From Nemopilema nomurai (taxonomy: Eukaryota > Cnidaria > Scyphozoa > Rhizostomeae > Rhizostomatidae): a stretch of 64,000 bases of DNA. Position numbers and translations under genes: made by a program. This document shows positions 50,601-56,568 of this stretch, one piece after another. The stretch spans positions 1,309,469 through 1,373,468 of the forward strand of contig ML133472.1 of NCBI GenBank assembly GCA_003864495.1, in the 5' to 3' direction. Position 1 is the stretch's first letter; every line of letters starts with the position of its first letter. A model generated the notes under the pieces. It saw only the letters and a list, made by a program, of their open reading frames with translations, had not been told where the DNA came from and made no database searches.

Positions 50601-53159
50601 AAAAGTCGAGATTTATAATGGTGGCTGTGAATTTTGGGCAGACCATCTTTGGGGACTAAGTGACCAAGTGATGACGAAGAAAAGGGAGTTCTTTGCCCTT
50701 TGAGGAAAACATCGTTATGGGAGGCTTTGAAAATTATGTGCGCGCCTCTGAAATACTTTCTTAAAAAAGCATTGGCACAAGAAACTGCCTTTTCCAAAAG
50801 CATCAACGCAAGACCTAGGCAATTAACGACACTTGCCAGCCAATAAGCAGCTAATGAGAAGCTCATTATCGAGAAAATAAGAGAAGGCAGAATAATTCTG
50901 ATCCCAAACACACAGAACTTTGGAAAACAGGATCTAGAGTGAAATAACGACTTGGGGAAACTCCAGAATCGTTTATCAAACCACCAGACACCGCAATAAA
51001 ATTATATCATAATGACTTTCTACTGGCTGCAGTGGAGAGTGAAATCAATGCTTGGACTTAAGGAGTAAGAATTGAAGCTTTTCTACAGGGCATTGTTATA
51101 GTCACAATACCCTGAAAGCATCAAAATCGTGGCCGCTTTTTGAACAATAAACATCTGAGTATCCTGAGGATTTAAATGAGCAGTGATGGGTCGGCTCTTT
51201 TAATTCTAAGCCATTTCAAAAACGATGGATTGAAAAGTCTTTTTGTGAACACTTTTCTTTGCTTTTCGACCAACTGAATTGTGTTTTGGTTTGAGAATTC
51301 ACTTGCGCAAAGAGGATTCAAGAAATAGTTATATCTCTTCCAAAAAAGCTTATAGCTTATCAGTTTATCCAAACTTTCATTGCATGAAGTCAGCTTGAGG
51401 AAAGATCGAATTCTTTGCCAACTGGGAGGATTTAACGAGTTTATACAAACCATTATTCAGATCTCTACTGCATTAAAATCCACTGGAGTGATATAACTTT
51501 CATAACTGGCTTTTCTTTAGTAAATTCATTAAATAGATCCAAGCATCAAAATACAATTCAAAACTTAAAGAGCCTCCAAAAAGAATTTTACAGTTTTTCT
51601 TTAAGAGGGAGCCTTTGTAAATCAACATCCATCCATATCTGGATGGAATTTAGGAATTGTCTTCAAAAAACCACATAGATGGCCTAATGGCTAATACAAA
51701 GCAATGGGATTGACCCAAAGCTTATCTAGCCCTTTGCAAAAAAACACACAGTTATTAATCTTTGCTTGGGATGCATTATCATTGACATTTTTATTTGTAC
51801 ACTCAAATAGTGCAATATTTGAAGATGCTGTCAGAAATGGAACTTTGACCACAAACTCTGCAATAGGCTAAGGTAGCCACAATATTTCTTTCAATCTCTT
51901 AAATCAAGACAAACTTAACTAAGTCATCAACTCTGTTCTTTATTCGAAGGGGCAAGCATTCATGGGCATACCCCATTTGCAACATATGCCAAGAAAGGGC
52001 ATCAATTCACTACTCATATAAAAATGTATGTATATGAGGAATTCTTAAGTTGGAACCTGAATCAGATTTGGAAAAATATCCATGAATTGTGGTGACCATG
52101 TCACATTTAAAACTCAAGGCCTTATGGCAAGTCTTCTGTGTGTGTTTAAAATAACTTATCAATGTTTGCATGATACATACCAAAACCAAAAAGGCCCTTC
52201 TCTATCAGCTTTTTAAGGAAAATATTGGGTTGTGAGGAGAAGTGCCAGATTTTCCCATTCCCAACCATTAAATACATTAAATTTGACACTGAAAGCAAAT
52301 AAGTGTGCCAAATCTCTAAAAGAGGGAGAATCCTGTATTTTTACAACAACATAAAAACTAATTGGTGACCTAACTACTTTCCCAGTCATTCTGTTTAACC
52401 AAAAGTTGACTAAATTGACTAAGTTGTTTACTCTAATCCTAGCAAATAGACAAGATAATTGATGGGGTTGCACGACTTCCATACTTTTTCAAATTCGCCA
52501 CTTCCATTTGAAAACACTGAATAAAACAAATATCTTTAAAATTATAGACAGCAAATTTACATAACTTGTTTGCCATGGAAAAACAAACTGGAATTACCTT
52601 GTTAGGACACGATTTACAGACATGATGAATACACAATCAACTTACGTAATCAAACATAATCCCGCCAACTTCCCTTGACCCTTTATCACACCGCCGGCAA
52701 AATGCCATTTCTCGAATGAAAGTTATTAATATTCTGCCAAGTCATAATAAACTTCTAGGGAGGAATGACTGCTACCGTAATCAACAACTTTTGAGTCCTG
52801 TAGCAGATGTTTCTTTCATACTTTGTCAAGAGAAATGCGGATAGATAATTAAACAAAAAAAATTCATTTAACAGATTCTCAGTGTAAACCGGTATCATTT
52901 CTCAACAAGGCAGTTGAGATCTGTTGACGAGCCTTTTTCAAGCTTCGTTTTACATGAAATGCTAAGAATTTGAAGAAACAACTAAAGTTGCTCATGTTGG
53001 GCCTATTGCAGCGACCGAGGGCGGAAGTAGAGTGGTTCAGCGTGGTACGTTCATTTGCAATCATTCACAAGGAAAGACTACCACTTACCTTAACGAAGAT
53101 ACCAGGAAATTGGTAAAAAAGGCGAAGGTATAACACAGAGCCAACAAATTGGATCTCAT
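4853..53159 (-). CDS. CUBN: Cubilin-like secreted multi-CUB receptor, complete coding region, 43 exons
   Basis: Cubilin is a large extracellular endocytic receptor, held at the membrane by partners such as amnionless, that binds protein and vitamin-carrier ligands through CUB domains. Order from the N-terminus: signal peptide (53089-53159), cubilin-type N-terminal segment (50423-50558), short coiled coil (48618-48656), two EGF modules (45326-45412 and 44841-45027), then 26 CUB domains down to the stop TAA at 4853-4855. All 43 exons join in phase, giving 9,609 nt and 3,202 residues with no frameshift. Human cubilin is about 3,620 residues with seven to eight EGFs and 27 CUBs, so this protein is shorter mainly in the EGF part. 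No transmembrane helix follows CUB26, as in cubilin. All introns between CUBs are phase 1, the usual signature of duplicated modules. The start ATG begins a clear signal peptide. 5' and 3' UTRs were not defined. An extra EGF exon between 45413 and 48617 cannot be excluded, though phases join without one. Orthology to CUBN, as opposed to a cubilin-related paralogue, is inferred from the N-terminal segment. Confidence 0.88.
5618..5982. repeat. 17-bp minisatellite in the last CUB intron
   Basis: About 21 copies of CATCTAAGATGAACMCG, many alternating A and C at the variable site, start within 20 bp of the acceptor of the CUB26 first exon (5601). Confidence 0.95.
6308..6661 (-). CDS. CUBN: CUB domain 25 (one exon)
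   Basis: ACGGTFRANNGLLTSPNYP, CQYDYLEIRDGS, WCGRAP and FRSDPSI. Its phase-1 end joins CUB26 to give RDCGG. Confidence 0.9.
7337..8467 (-). CDS. CUBN: CUB domain 24 (two exons), non-calcium type
   Basis: Exons 8287-8467 and 7337-7506 meet in phase 2 at QCGS-NYLIIRNG. Opens GCGGRLTADATSKTFTSLSYP. The Y-D-Y aspartate is Asn and the later site reads FNSSVSA, so both calcium ligands are missing. Confidence 0.87.
8738..10066 (-). CDS. CUBN: CUB domain 23 (two exons)
   Basis: Exons 9841-10066 and 8738-8859 meet in phase 2 just before the fourth cysteine (PLYR-RYCGT), a late split point. Opens ACGGDLNATTGSISSPNYP; FHTDASI is present. The intron carries a 457-bp MITE-like element. Confidence 0.87.
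9140..9596. mobile_element. MITE-like element with long terminal inverted repeats
   Basis: The left end (9140 to about 9193) and the right end (to 9596) are inverted copies of about 54 nt, beginning ACAATTGCTAGAAAAAGCG, with two mismatches seen. The inside (about 350 bp) has no coding sequence I recognise. No convincing target-site duplication was seen, so the superfamily is not assigned. It lies in the intron of CUB23. Confidence 0.8.
10200..10250. repeat. ACACG pentanucleotide microsatellite
   Basis: About nine copies of a 5-bp unit in the intron between CUB22 and CUB23. Confidence 0.95.
10546..10896 (-). CDS. CUBN: CUB domain 22 (one exon)
   Basis: VCGGIITDTNGMISATP, CLYDYVEIRDG, RFCGSI and FVTDYSI. 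Confidence 0.9.
11018..11362 (-). CDS. CUBN: CUB domain 21 (one exon)
   Basis: DCGGNILSRSGVIESPRYP, CSDYVQVRNG, TYCNRG and FHSDSSA. Confidence 0.9.
11646..12219 (-). CDS. CUBN: CUB domain 20 (two exons)
   Basis: Exons 12060-12219 and 11646-11824 meet in phase 2 directly before the third cysteine (HGAT-CQYDYLEIRDGG). Opens GCGGVLNAPQGTIVSP; LCGQTV and MRTDENT follow. Confidence 0.88.
12514..12870 (-). CDS. CUBN: CUB domain 19 (one exon)
   Basis: QCGGILPIATSGEIRSPSFP (the first residue is split over the intron), CAKDYIRLQNG, TYCANT and FKTDATG. Confidence 0.9.
13030..13642 (-). CDS. CUBN: CUB domain 18 (two exons)
   Basis: Exons 13459-13642 and 13030-13202 meet in phase 2 at FVEIR-DGS. Opens GCGGNLIAASGNLTSPNYP; ICGSRG and FRSDSSV follow. 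Confidence 0.88.
13768..14948 (-). CDS. CUBN: CUB domain 17 (two exons)
   Basis: Exons 14776-14948 and 13768-13948 meet in phase 0 at CSNT-DYVEVRNG. Opens ACGGRLSGDTGTFTSPDYP. The second acidic site reads FVSNSDS, so calcium binding is uncertain. Confidence 0.88.
15137..15999 (-). CDS. CUBN: CUB domain 16 (two exons)
   Basis: Exons 15815-15999 and 15137-15302 meet in phase 0 at SDFIQ-IYDG. Opens GCGKTFTAASGTITSPAFP; FKSDATG is present. Confidence 0.88.
16205..16340. repeat. AT-rich imperfect repeat (GAGTATTATCAT-like)
   Basis: Repeated imperfect 12-15 bp units of GAGTATTATCATG type lie in the intron between CUB15 and CUB16, ending about 35 bp from the CUB15 donor. Confidence 0.75.
16377..16733 (-). 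CDS. CUBN: CUB domain 15 (one exon)
   Basis: GCGGQLSISDP, CQYDYVELRDGG, RFCGSS and TRSDRSV. The phase-1 donor is GTTGGT, the same unusual hexamer as after EGF1. Confidence 0.88.
16781..17071. mobile_element. 291-bp MITE, Tc1/mariner-like ends
   Basis: The ends are inverted copies of CCGTARTGCTTYGATTAAACG continuing CCC. Each end is flanked by TA (16779-16780 and 17072-17073), as expected for Tc1/mariner-type insertion. Inside are further AAACGCCCC motifs. No ORF. It sits in the intron between CUB14 and CUB15. Confidence 0.8.
17992..18283. mobile_element. 292-bp MITE, hAT-like
   Basis: Ends are CAGTGGCGTGC and its near inverted copy GCACGCCCCTG. Flanks are ATTTTGGT (17984-17991) and GTTTTGGT (18284-18291), an 8-bp target duplication with one mismatch, which is typical of hAT elements. 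It contains G-rich runs and no ORF, and ends 62 bp from the CUB14 donor side. Confidence 0.75.
18353..18700 (-). CDS. CUBN: CUB domain 14 (one exon)
   Basis: ACGGTLRATTGIIQPP, CTKDYVLVRNG, RYCGST and FVTDGTT. Confidence 0.9.
19005..19163. repeat. 15-bp minisatellite (GACAAAGTTCATGAG)
   Basis: About ten to eleven diverged copies in the intron between CUB13 and CUB14. ORFs in it (alternating MNF/LVNF-type or KFMRAKF-type repeats) are products of the period being a multiple of three. Confidence 0.9.
19218..19565 (-). CDS. CUBN: CUB domain 13 (one exon)
   Basis: GCGGVFAASSTPQFISTPNYP, CNADYVQVLDG, RFCGIR and FVSDYSI. Confidence 0.9.
19805..20276 (-). CDS. CUBN: CUB domain 12 (two exons), odd start and GC-AG intron
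   Basis: Exons 20062-20276 and 19805-19952 meet in phase 0 at SSV-IGKYCG. It opens VCVNTITYSQGYIATP, with no C-G-G. The following intron has no phase-compatible GT donor; CAG followed by GCTAGT fits a GC-AG intron. Confidence 0.82.
20708..22265 (-). CDS. CUBN: CUB domain 11 (two exons), non-calcium type
   Basis: Exons 22168-22265 and 20708-20948 meet in phase 0 very early in the domain (LWKIQ-VAPGS), unlike the other split CUBs. CSSAYLEIRDG and FYHNAAS lack the calcium-site aspartates. The intron holds the 85-bp tandem array. Confidence 0.85.
21238..21287. repeat. Short three-copy repeat (AACAAAATTAACGGG)
   Basis: Three copies of a 15-16 bp unit, just before the 85-bp array in the same intron. 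Confidence 0.75.
21339..22103. repeat. Nine-copy 85-bp tandem satellite
   Basis: Nine copies of an 85-bp unit beginning GATGCTTGCCATTTTTAATT start at 21339, 21424, 21509 and so on to 22019. Copies are nearly identical; a G/A change in CGACTGACAG marks two adjacent inner copies and the last copy drifts at its end. The array lies in the CUB11 intron, about 65 bp from the donor of the 22168-22265 exon. Confidence 0.97.
22640..22990 (-). CDS. CUBN: CUB domain 10 (one exon)
   Basis: GCGGTVNADIPGVLTSPNYP, CQYDFVEIRQG, RYCGAI and FLSDTSS. Confidence 0.9.
23750..24951 (-). CDS. CUBN: CUB domain 9 (two exons)
   Basis: Exons 24786-24951 and 23750-23922 meet in phase 2 at C-S-FDYVQVIDG. GCGGYLSFASGYIYSPNYP opens it; ACGTTG and FRSDSSV follow. 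Confidence 0.88.
25260..25607 (-). CDS. CUBN: CUB domain 8 (one exon)
   Basis: Starts GCSGMYTAANGTVTSPNYP, then CTYDYVKIYNG, SYCSRH and FKSDSSN. The opening is C-S-G instead of C-G-G. Confidence 0.9.
25827..26487 (-). CDS. CUBN: CUB domain 7 (two exons)
   Basis: Exons 26322-26487 and 25827-26002 meet in phase 2 just after the third cysteine (C-R-HDYV). GCGGVYTDLTGVFTSP opens it; FVSDSSL is present. Confidence 0.88.
27082..27423 (-). CDS. CUBN: CUB domain 6 (one exon)
   Basis: VCGGMLYGASGFVRSPGYP, CRYDNVALRDG, LCGSAR and FTSDSSI. It is the first exon after the large intron; phase 1 joins CUB5 to give LCGG. Confidence 0.9.
27525..27735. repeat. 19-bp minisatellite (GGAGGGGCTGTTGAAGGTG)
   Basis: About eleven copies, the last ones diverged, at the start of the 12-kb intron, about 100 bp before CUB6 exon in genomic order. 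One strand is strongly G-rich. Confidence 0.93.
27736..30595. other. Large-intron segment without recognised genes
   Basis: Part of the intron between CUB5 and CUB6. ORFs on both strands are under 140 codons and show no domain. The plus-strand promoter of the nested ORF should lie at its right end, but no clear TATA element was identified. Confidence 0.5.
31023..31174 (-). repeat. 3' LTR (152 bp)
   Basis: It begins and ends with TGTTG and CAACA, a 5-bp inverted repeat. It matches the other LTR base for base as read. Segment 31082-31094 is the element complementary to the leader. Confidence 0.95.
31175..31189 (-). promoter_or_regulatory. Polypurine tract
   Basis: On the element's sense strand AAAGGTGGGGAGGAA directly precedes the 3' LTR, the place where plus-strand DNA synthesis is primed. 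The integrase stop codon overlaps its start. Confidence 0.75.
31188..33000 (-). pseudogene. Retrotransposon integrase region
   Basis: An open frame of 577 codons runs to 31188. It shows the zinc-binding H-H-C-C pattern (HEMAHFG, CSVCQRTK). The catalytic D-D-E follows in SIDIAVL, LLSDQGSN and GFAERNIG. The later PRRNGPW segment resembles the GPY/F module, and the C-terminus is basic. No chromodomain was recognised. The frame is separated from RNase H by a one-base break between about 32970 and 32992, so pol is not a single open frame here. Confidence 0.9.
32969..33345 (-). pseudogene. Retrotransposon RNase H region
   Basis: The segment shows FIVEVDASDVAVGGVLSQ, the first catalytic-acid motif of Gypsy RNase H, after a connection region (LGLAGFYRNF type). 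It is out of frame with reverse transcriptase (break between about 33322 and 33350) and with integrase. Confidence 0.85.
33322..34512 (-). pseudogene. Retrotransposon reverse transcriptase region
   Basis: Contains FVCDFRKLNDVTKKD, YPLPHI, FNVTPYGLCNAGASYQRLMD and the catalytic YMDD box (LAYMDDIAIFSRTF). The family order of motifs is complete. It ends prematurely because of the break near 33322-33350, and its upstream join with protease is also broken near 34473-34516. Confidence 0.92.
34473..34889 (-). pseudogene. Retrotransposon aspartic protease region
   Basis: The active-site motif is LLDSGAAVSIID and the second conserved motif is ILLGRDFL. It is in frame with the nucleocapsid segment, separated from it by the TGA at 34890-34892 which is followed by CTA. 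Confidence 0.9.
34890..35782 (-). pseudogene. Retrotransposon gag with two zinc knuckles
   Basis: ATG at 35780-35782 opens a capsid-like region (KLEGPAFDVYLRL, ALSELANRPRKVGES, IKGLHPDMQ). A one-base break between about 35110 and 35183 puts the basic (RGRGFRARNF) and zinc-knuckle part into the -1 frame. The knuckles are C-X2-C-X4-H-X4-C (34965-35006) and C-X2-C-X4-H-X6-C (34905-34952). The second frame ends at TGA 34890-34892. The break could be a mutation or a natural -1 frameshift; no classic slippery heptamer was seen. Confidence 0.88.
35787..35799 (-). promoter_or_regulatory. Self-complementary primer binding site
   Basis: The sense strand reads ACTGTAACCGAAT, two bases after the 5' LTR and four before the gag ATG. 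This is not a TGG-type tRNA site. It is the exact complement of ATTCGGTTACAGT inside both LTRs (plus positions 31082-31094 and 35861-35873), as expected if the transcript's own 5' end primes reverse transcription. Confidence 0.75.
35802..35953 (-). repeat. 5' LTR (152 bp)
   Basis: Identical by eye to 31023-31174. It is followed at 35954 by TCAC, the second target-site copy. Confidence 0.95.
37147..37152 (+). terminator. AATAAA polyadenylation signal for the nested gene
   Basis: AATAAA lies 444 nt after the stop of the nested plus-strand ORF. It is the best candidate for its 3' end, judged only by position and sequence. Confidence 0.4.
37153..39409. other. Rest of the large intron, nothing recognised
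   Basis: Only short ORFs. A minus-strand piece near 38270-38370 starts like a CUB exon but does not continue as one (see rejected items). Confidence 0.5.
39410..39757 (-). CDS. CUBN: CUB domain 5 (one exon)
   Basis: Starts GCDRYLATPTGSIMSPNYP, then CRYDNIKVYDGG, TFCGTT and FTTDFSG. It is the last exon before the 12-kb intron. Confidence 0.9.
39854..40228 (-). CDS. CUBN: CUB domain 4 (one exon)
   Basis: GCGGTITGTGGNFSSP, CRYDYVMFRDG, RFCGTG and FVTDVSI. At 375 nt it is the longest CUB exon and has a longer C-terminal linker (TTVPKTSG). Confidence 0.9.
40955..41302 (-). CDS. CUBN: CUB domain 3 (one exon)
   Basis: ACGGNITSPSGTIQSP at the start, CVYDYVAAYNG in the middle, RYCSS and FNTDGAD near the end. 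Four cysteines and calcium-type aspartates are present. Confidence 0.9.
41769..42104 (-). CDS. CUBN: CUB domain 2 (one exon), non-calcium type
   Basis: It begins VCGDTLTGDSGSISSP. The usual Y-D-Y is CSSYLELHDG and the later F-x-S-D is FVTNGSG, so both calcium-site aspartates are missing. Confidence 0.88.
42573..44460 (-). CDS. CUBN: CUB domain 1 (two exons)
   Basis: Exons 44279-44460 and 42573-42735 meet in phase 0 inside DYVE-IRDGP. It starts GCNSNL, lacking the usual C-G-G. The calcium-type aspartates (KDYVE, FVTD) are present. Confidence 0.85.
42736..44278. other. Intron inside CUB1, nothing recognised
   Basis: No CUB or EGF exon was found in either orientation. The two CUB1 halves join across it in phase 0. 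Confidence 0.6.
44841..45027 (-). CDS. CUBN: Cubilin-like exon 5: end of EGF1 and complete EGF2
   Basis: The exon starts TGFRCICDPGWQGTKC, finishing EGF1. EGF2 follows with six cysteines (PCGNVLC, NGGTC, ACKC, PRC). Neither shows a D-x-N/D-E calcium-binding EGF signature. It ends in phase 1 and joins CUB1. Confidence 0.85.
45326..45412 (-). CDS. CUBN: Cubilin-like exon 4: first half of EGF1
   Basis: 29 codons hold the first three cysteines of an EGF module (TCAQ, SCGAHG, VCVP). The only phase-compatible donor is GTTGGT, an unusual hexamer. EGF1 is completed by the start of the next exon (RCICDPGW, TKC). Confidence 0.7.
45413..48617. other. Intron between coiled-coil and EGF exons
   Basis: I looked for further EGF exons because other cubilins have more; none was recognised. 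The flanking exons are both phase 0. Confidence 0.55.
47399..47498. repeat. 14-bp minisatellite (TTACTTGGCCTCGT)
   Basis: About seven copies with a few changes, in the intron after the coiled-coil exon. Confidence 0.9.
48618..48656 (-). CDS. CUBN: Cubilin-like exon 3: 39-nt coiled-coil microexon
   Basis: The 13 codons ISSLKDQVTKLKQ have I/L/V heptad spacing. The exon follows a TTTTTCAG acceptor, precedes a GTATCG donor and is phase 0 on both sides, as needed between exons 2 and 4. Human cubilin has a coiled-coil stretch at the same place. Confidence 0.65.
50423..50558 (-). CDS. CUBN: Cubilin-like exon 2: conserved N-terminal (trimerisation) segment
   Basis: The 45 codons run from DKPKIVTTDGHLKIQ through ISLETDSSGDVNLGG to SLLKT. 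This matches the cubilin N-terminal motif pattern (G-N-L-x-F then N-I-x-F-x-T-x-S-x-G-x-I-x-L), which in human cubilin helps three chains assemble and bind amnionless. It is bounded by a pyrimidine-rich TTATAG acceptor and a GTAAAG donor. Confidence 0.75.
53089..53159 (-). CDS. CUBN: Cubilin-like exon 1: signal peptide
   Basis: The ATG at 53157-53159 opens 23 codons reading MRSNLLALCYTFAFFTNFLV and then SSL, a hydrophobic secretion signal. The exon ends in phase 2 at a strong GTAAGT donor and joins the 50423-50558 exon in phase to give SSLSDKPK. No other exon with these properties was found upstream. Confidence 0.75.
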
Positions 53160-53870
53160 TGTGAATGAATCGTCGCTGCACAACGGTTATCGTGGTCTAG
53201 GTGTATCGTGGAAATCACAGCACTTCCTGAAGACCACCTAACAACAAGCAGCACTAGAAACGCTATGAGTCTGCAATTTAATTGCAATGTGTCTAGCGAG
53301 ACCTACAATTAGCGATCGCAGTATACTGTCCCATGTCCATACTCATCGCACAACGAAGTAACACTTGACTTTGCTAATTGTACTAGTTTTCTTAAGCACG
53401 GCGCTGCGAGACCCCTGCGCAGGCAAGAATGATTCAATGAGTGCTGGAGTCACGGGATTGAAGCTTTGATCCCACAAACTCGCAAGTTGACAAAAAGTGC
53501 CACCATTACGGAGGGAAAGCATTATGCACTCGAAATATACATAGCCAATGGCGTAACTCACAGTGTGCACCTTTAGGCATAAAATTAAAGGCCCCAACCA
53601 TTGGGCCCCAGGGAAGCCCCCAAAAAAATTTTGTGAAAATTTTTTTCCTGATATAAGTGTTTTTTAACGATATTCATACTATCATTAAAGAGGGCGTATG
53701 ACTTGTTTTGATTTGTTATAATTATTACATAATATTGGTGTAACTTAAATCGGTCAAAACTAAATTAAAAAGTCAAAGATACCCCCCCCCCCCCCAAAAA
53801 AACATGCATGAACCATAGATCTGCAAGCAAGTTTACACTATTGCCCTGAAGAAGAAGGTCTTTTCTCGTT

Positions 53871-54068
53871 TTACGACTGCCTACATCCTCGTCGAAGACT
53901 TCCATGGGCAGAATGAAAATCTGCATCGATGGTTTCGACTGCTACTTTGACCGTCTGCTTCAGCATCTCTCCATTAAGTCTTCGTCTGCGGCAAAGCAGA
54001 AACAACAGCACTATTACCAAAGCTGAAAGGAGAATGGCCAATGTCAACGAAAGGTTAGAACAAAGCTT
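53871..54068 (-). other. Possible exon with a membrane segment and basic tail
   Basis: On the minus strand an open stretch reads LTLAILLSALVIVLLFLLC followed by RRRRLNGEMLKQ and a polar tail ending at TAA (53871-53873). This looks like a transmembrane helix with a stop-transfer cluster. There is no suitable start codon, and a CTCCTTTCAG acceptor lies inside the helix. No upstream exon was recognised between here and INO80D. It may be chance. Confidence 0.22.
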
Positions 54069-56568
54069 TTAATCTTGATAGTCATCAGCCATCAATAATT
54101 TCTAGATGACGGAGATGATGATGAGCTATGCCGAATTTTGTCGGTTTTGAAGACCAGTCACACGAGGTTTGTGACCTCCCAGTGTCAGCTGCAGGTTGTA
54201 CTTCCCAATTCACGGTCTGGGAAAGGCAGATCATAAGCAGTTTGGCCTTGCAGCCACTGCAACACACACAACACAACCAAAACGTATTCATTAACGTCCC
54301 TATAACATAAATTTGCAGGCAACCTGAAAAGTACTGGAGTCTGGGCTCTAGTGCAGCCTTGACCCTAACATAGTCTGGAGCCAAGACATATATCTTAACC
54401 ATTACAGAAAGCTTAATAATTCGTATTATACGGTTTTCTACGGTTTTCTACTTTCGCTTCGTTTCCACATGAGTAGCTTCTTTGCAGTTTATTGCTCAAA
54501 TGTTTTGAGACATTTCGCACTTGGTTTGTGCAGTTTGCTTTAAGAGGTCAGCTTCTTTTTCGCCTTTTGCAGCCCCTAAGCAACCCTGCCTGAATCTATC
54601 AAATTCTCAAGCCGAGGACTTTTGTAAATGTTGTACATTTTTCTGATTCTCCATTTCGGTTTTCCTTGTGACTGAGAAGCTCTTTCTTCAAAGCAGAATG
54701 GGTTACAGCACCTTTCCTACACACGAAGGCATTCTCGAAGGGAAGAAGAACCAGAGGAGGCTTGATTACTGTGGAGCTTGCCTAAAAGCCAAAGGGACTC
54801 AATCTTTTTCATATATTCGTTTATTCTTCAACAGATCAGAGATATAAATAAATTCATGATGAATTTGCAAAGCATAAATGAAATATTAAAAAGATTCACC
54901 TGTTAATGGAATATTCGCGCTTCAAACGGAACCCCTTTTAATGCAGCTTATCTTAAGAGAGGCAAATTATTTTCTAACTGCAGGCGCTTTTACAGTCCTG
55001 TCAAAAAAGGTGAGGTCGATATTTCCCAAAACTGAAGAAATCGGGTGATAGGCCAACACGTGACAGAGATCCGGAGATTGGCTCACGAAACCTCTATGGG
55101 AAAACATTAATTTCAAAGCCCTTTCTTATTGAGCGTATGAATCAAATTGCTAGAATTCTACGTTCTTCTGGAAACATTATCACAGAGGGAATACCAAATA
55201 ATAATTTGCAGTTTCATCTTTGCCTTGTTAAGCTCACTTGTTGCGGACCAAAACATTTGGCCTTCCGGTATAGAGAGTAAGTGCAACATTTATCAAACAG
55301 CCTGTCCATCACCATCCGTTAATTAAGGACTCCCCTGCAAACATAGTTAATTCCTCTGCGCTAGCGGATAGCTGGTGCTCTTAGGATAGTATACTGCAAG
55401 GACGAATTGCAAAGCTGAGTTTGGTTGTTTCCACCGGGGAAGCCTGAATAAGGGTGTAATTTCTCTGCATTGAACACAAGGAGCTATCCACACACAGACC
55501 TCAAGCGTGCGGAGGAGAGAAGAAACTCAAGAGACATAGAGGGACCTGATACATTTGTGCGCGTAAGTGGAAATTCACATAAGGTCGATGTAGGGCGTGC
55601 CCCTGATATGTATTCTTTTGGTAATTCTTTTGCCAGTTTCTCTCGAAAAAATTGGGGCCTACATTAAATTAAGAAAAGTGCCTTGGTGTGTTTAGAAGAA
55701 AACTCAATAGGGGGCGAGAATGGGGAGCAGTTGGAATAGCCTCTACTACAGGTTCAGACTCGTGAAGCCCTTGCCAACTGTGTTCTGCATTGCCTTAATA
55801 AAGTTCGTCTGTTTCTTATAGGGCCACGTTGTTTACGTGCCAGTATAAAACAGCGAATGCATCTCTCAAACGTCATACACCAAACCTATTAATGAGACAT
55901 TACTCTAGAACTAGATACTTTCTATGCTGTTCTTGCTACCACCAAGGTGAAAAATGATAACCTCTAAAAAACCTTCGCGACGGCAAAACTTTGCAACTCA
56001 GTTGAAGCAGGCATTGTGGAACCATTCTGACATTGAAGCAATGTGCCAGAACGCATAACCTTTTCGGACGGCAAAACTTTGCAACTCAGTTGAAGCAGGC
56101 TTTGTGGAACCATTCTGACATTGAAGCAATGTGCCTGAACGCGGACTGACCAGGTCAAAACAGAGGATTGCCGAAAAGCACGCGCACAGTGGTGAGAAAG
56201 CTTCTCTGAATCGGTGGAACAAATTTCGCGCCGATATCGCCTTTATACACAATTCTGCTGCATTGAATTAAGACCAATGCGTGAAAGACTTTTAAACAAG
56301 GCCTATACTTGGATTAAAGCAGGTTCAACGTTCAACATTTTTACTTAAATGGCCGAAAAAAACCTTGGCTGACTTGAAGTGCGCCGTTTGCTGCGCACTG
56401 ATTGTTTTACAAAAGCAGTCGACCGGTAGAAAAGGCCGGGAAGAAAAAATCGGGAAGTTGAAAGCCCCGTACAGAAATGAAGTTTTCGTTGTGCAATTAA
56501 AAACTACATACAGGTTATCTCTACTTACATTGAATGCATTTTAGTGTCAGTTAATTCAAGAAAAATCC
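54069..56568. other. Intergenic, nothing further recognised
   Basis: Short ORFs only, apart from the duplication at 55980. Confidence 0.5.
55980..56144. repeat. 88-bp direct duplication
   Basis: Two adjacent copies start ACGGCAAAACTTTGCAACTC at 55980 and 56068 and differ at only a few sites over about 75 bp. Confidence 0.9.

Noticed and set aside
50408..50911. 167-codon minus-strand ORF beginning with a hydrophobic stretch
   Set aside because: Only 50423-50558 is conserved and bounded by splice sites. The upstream hydrophobic part is intronic; a better signal peptide with matching phase lies at 53089-53159.
54085..54402. Cysteine-rich 105-codon minus-strand ORF
   Set aside because: Cysteine spacing fits no module, and there are no supporting splice signals or homology that I recognise.
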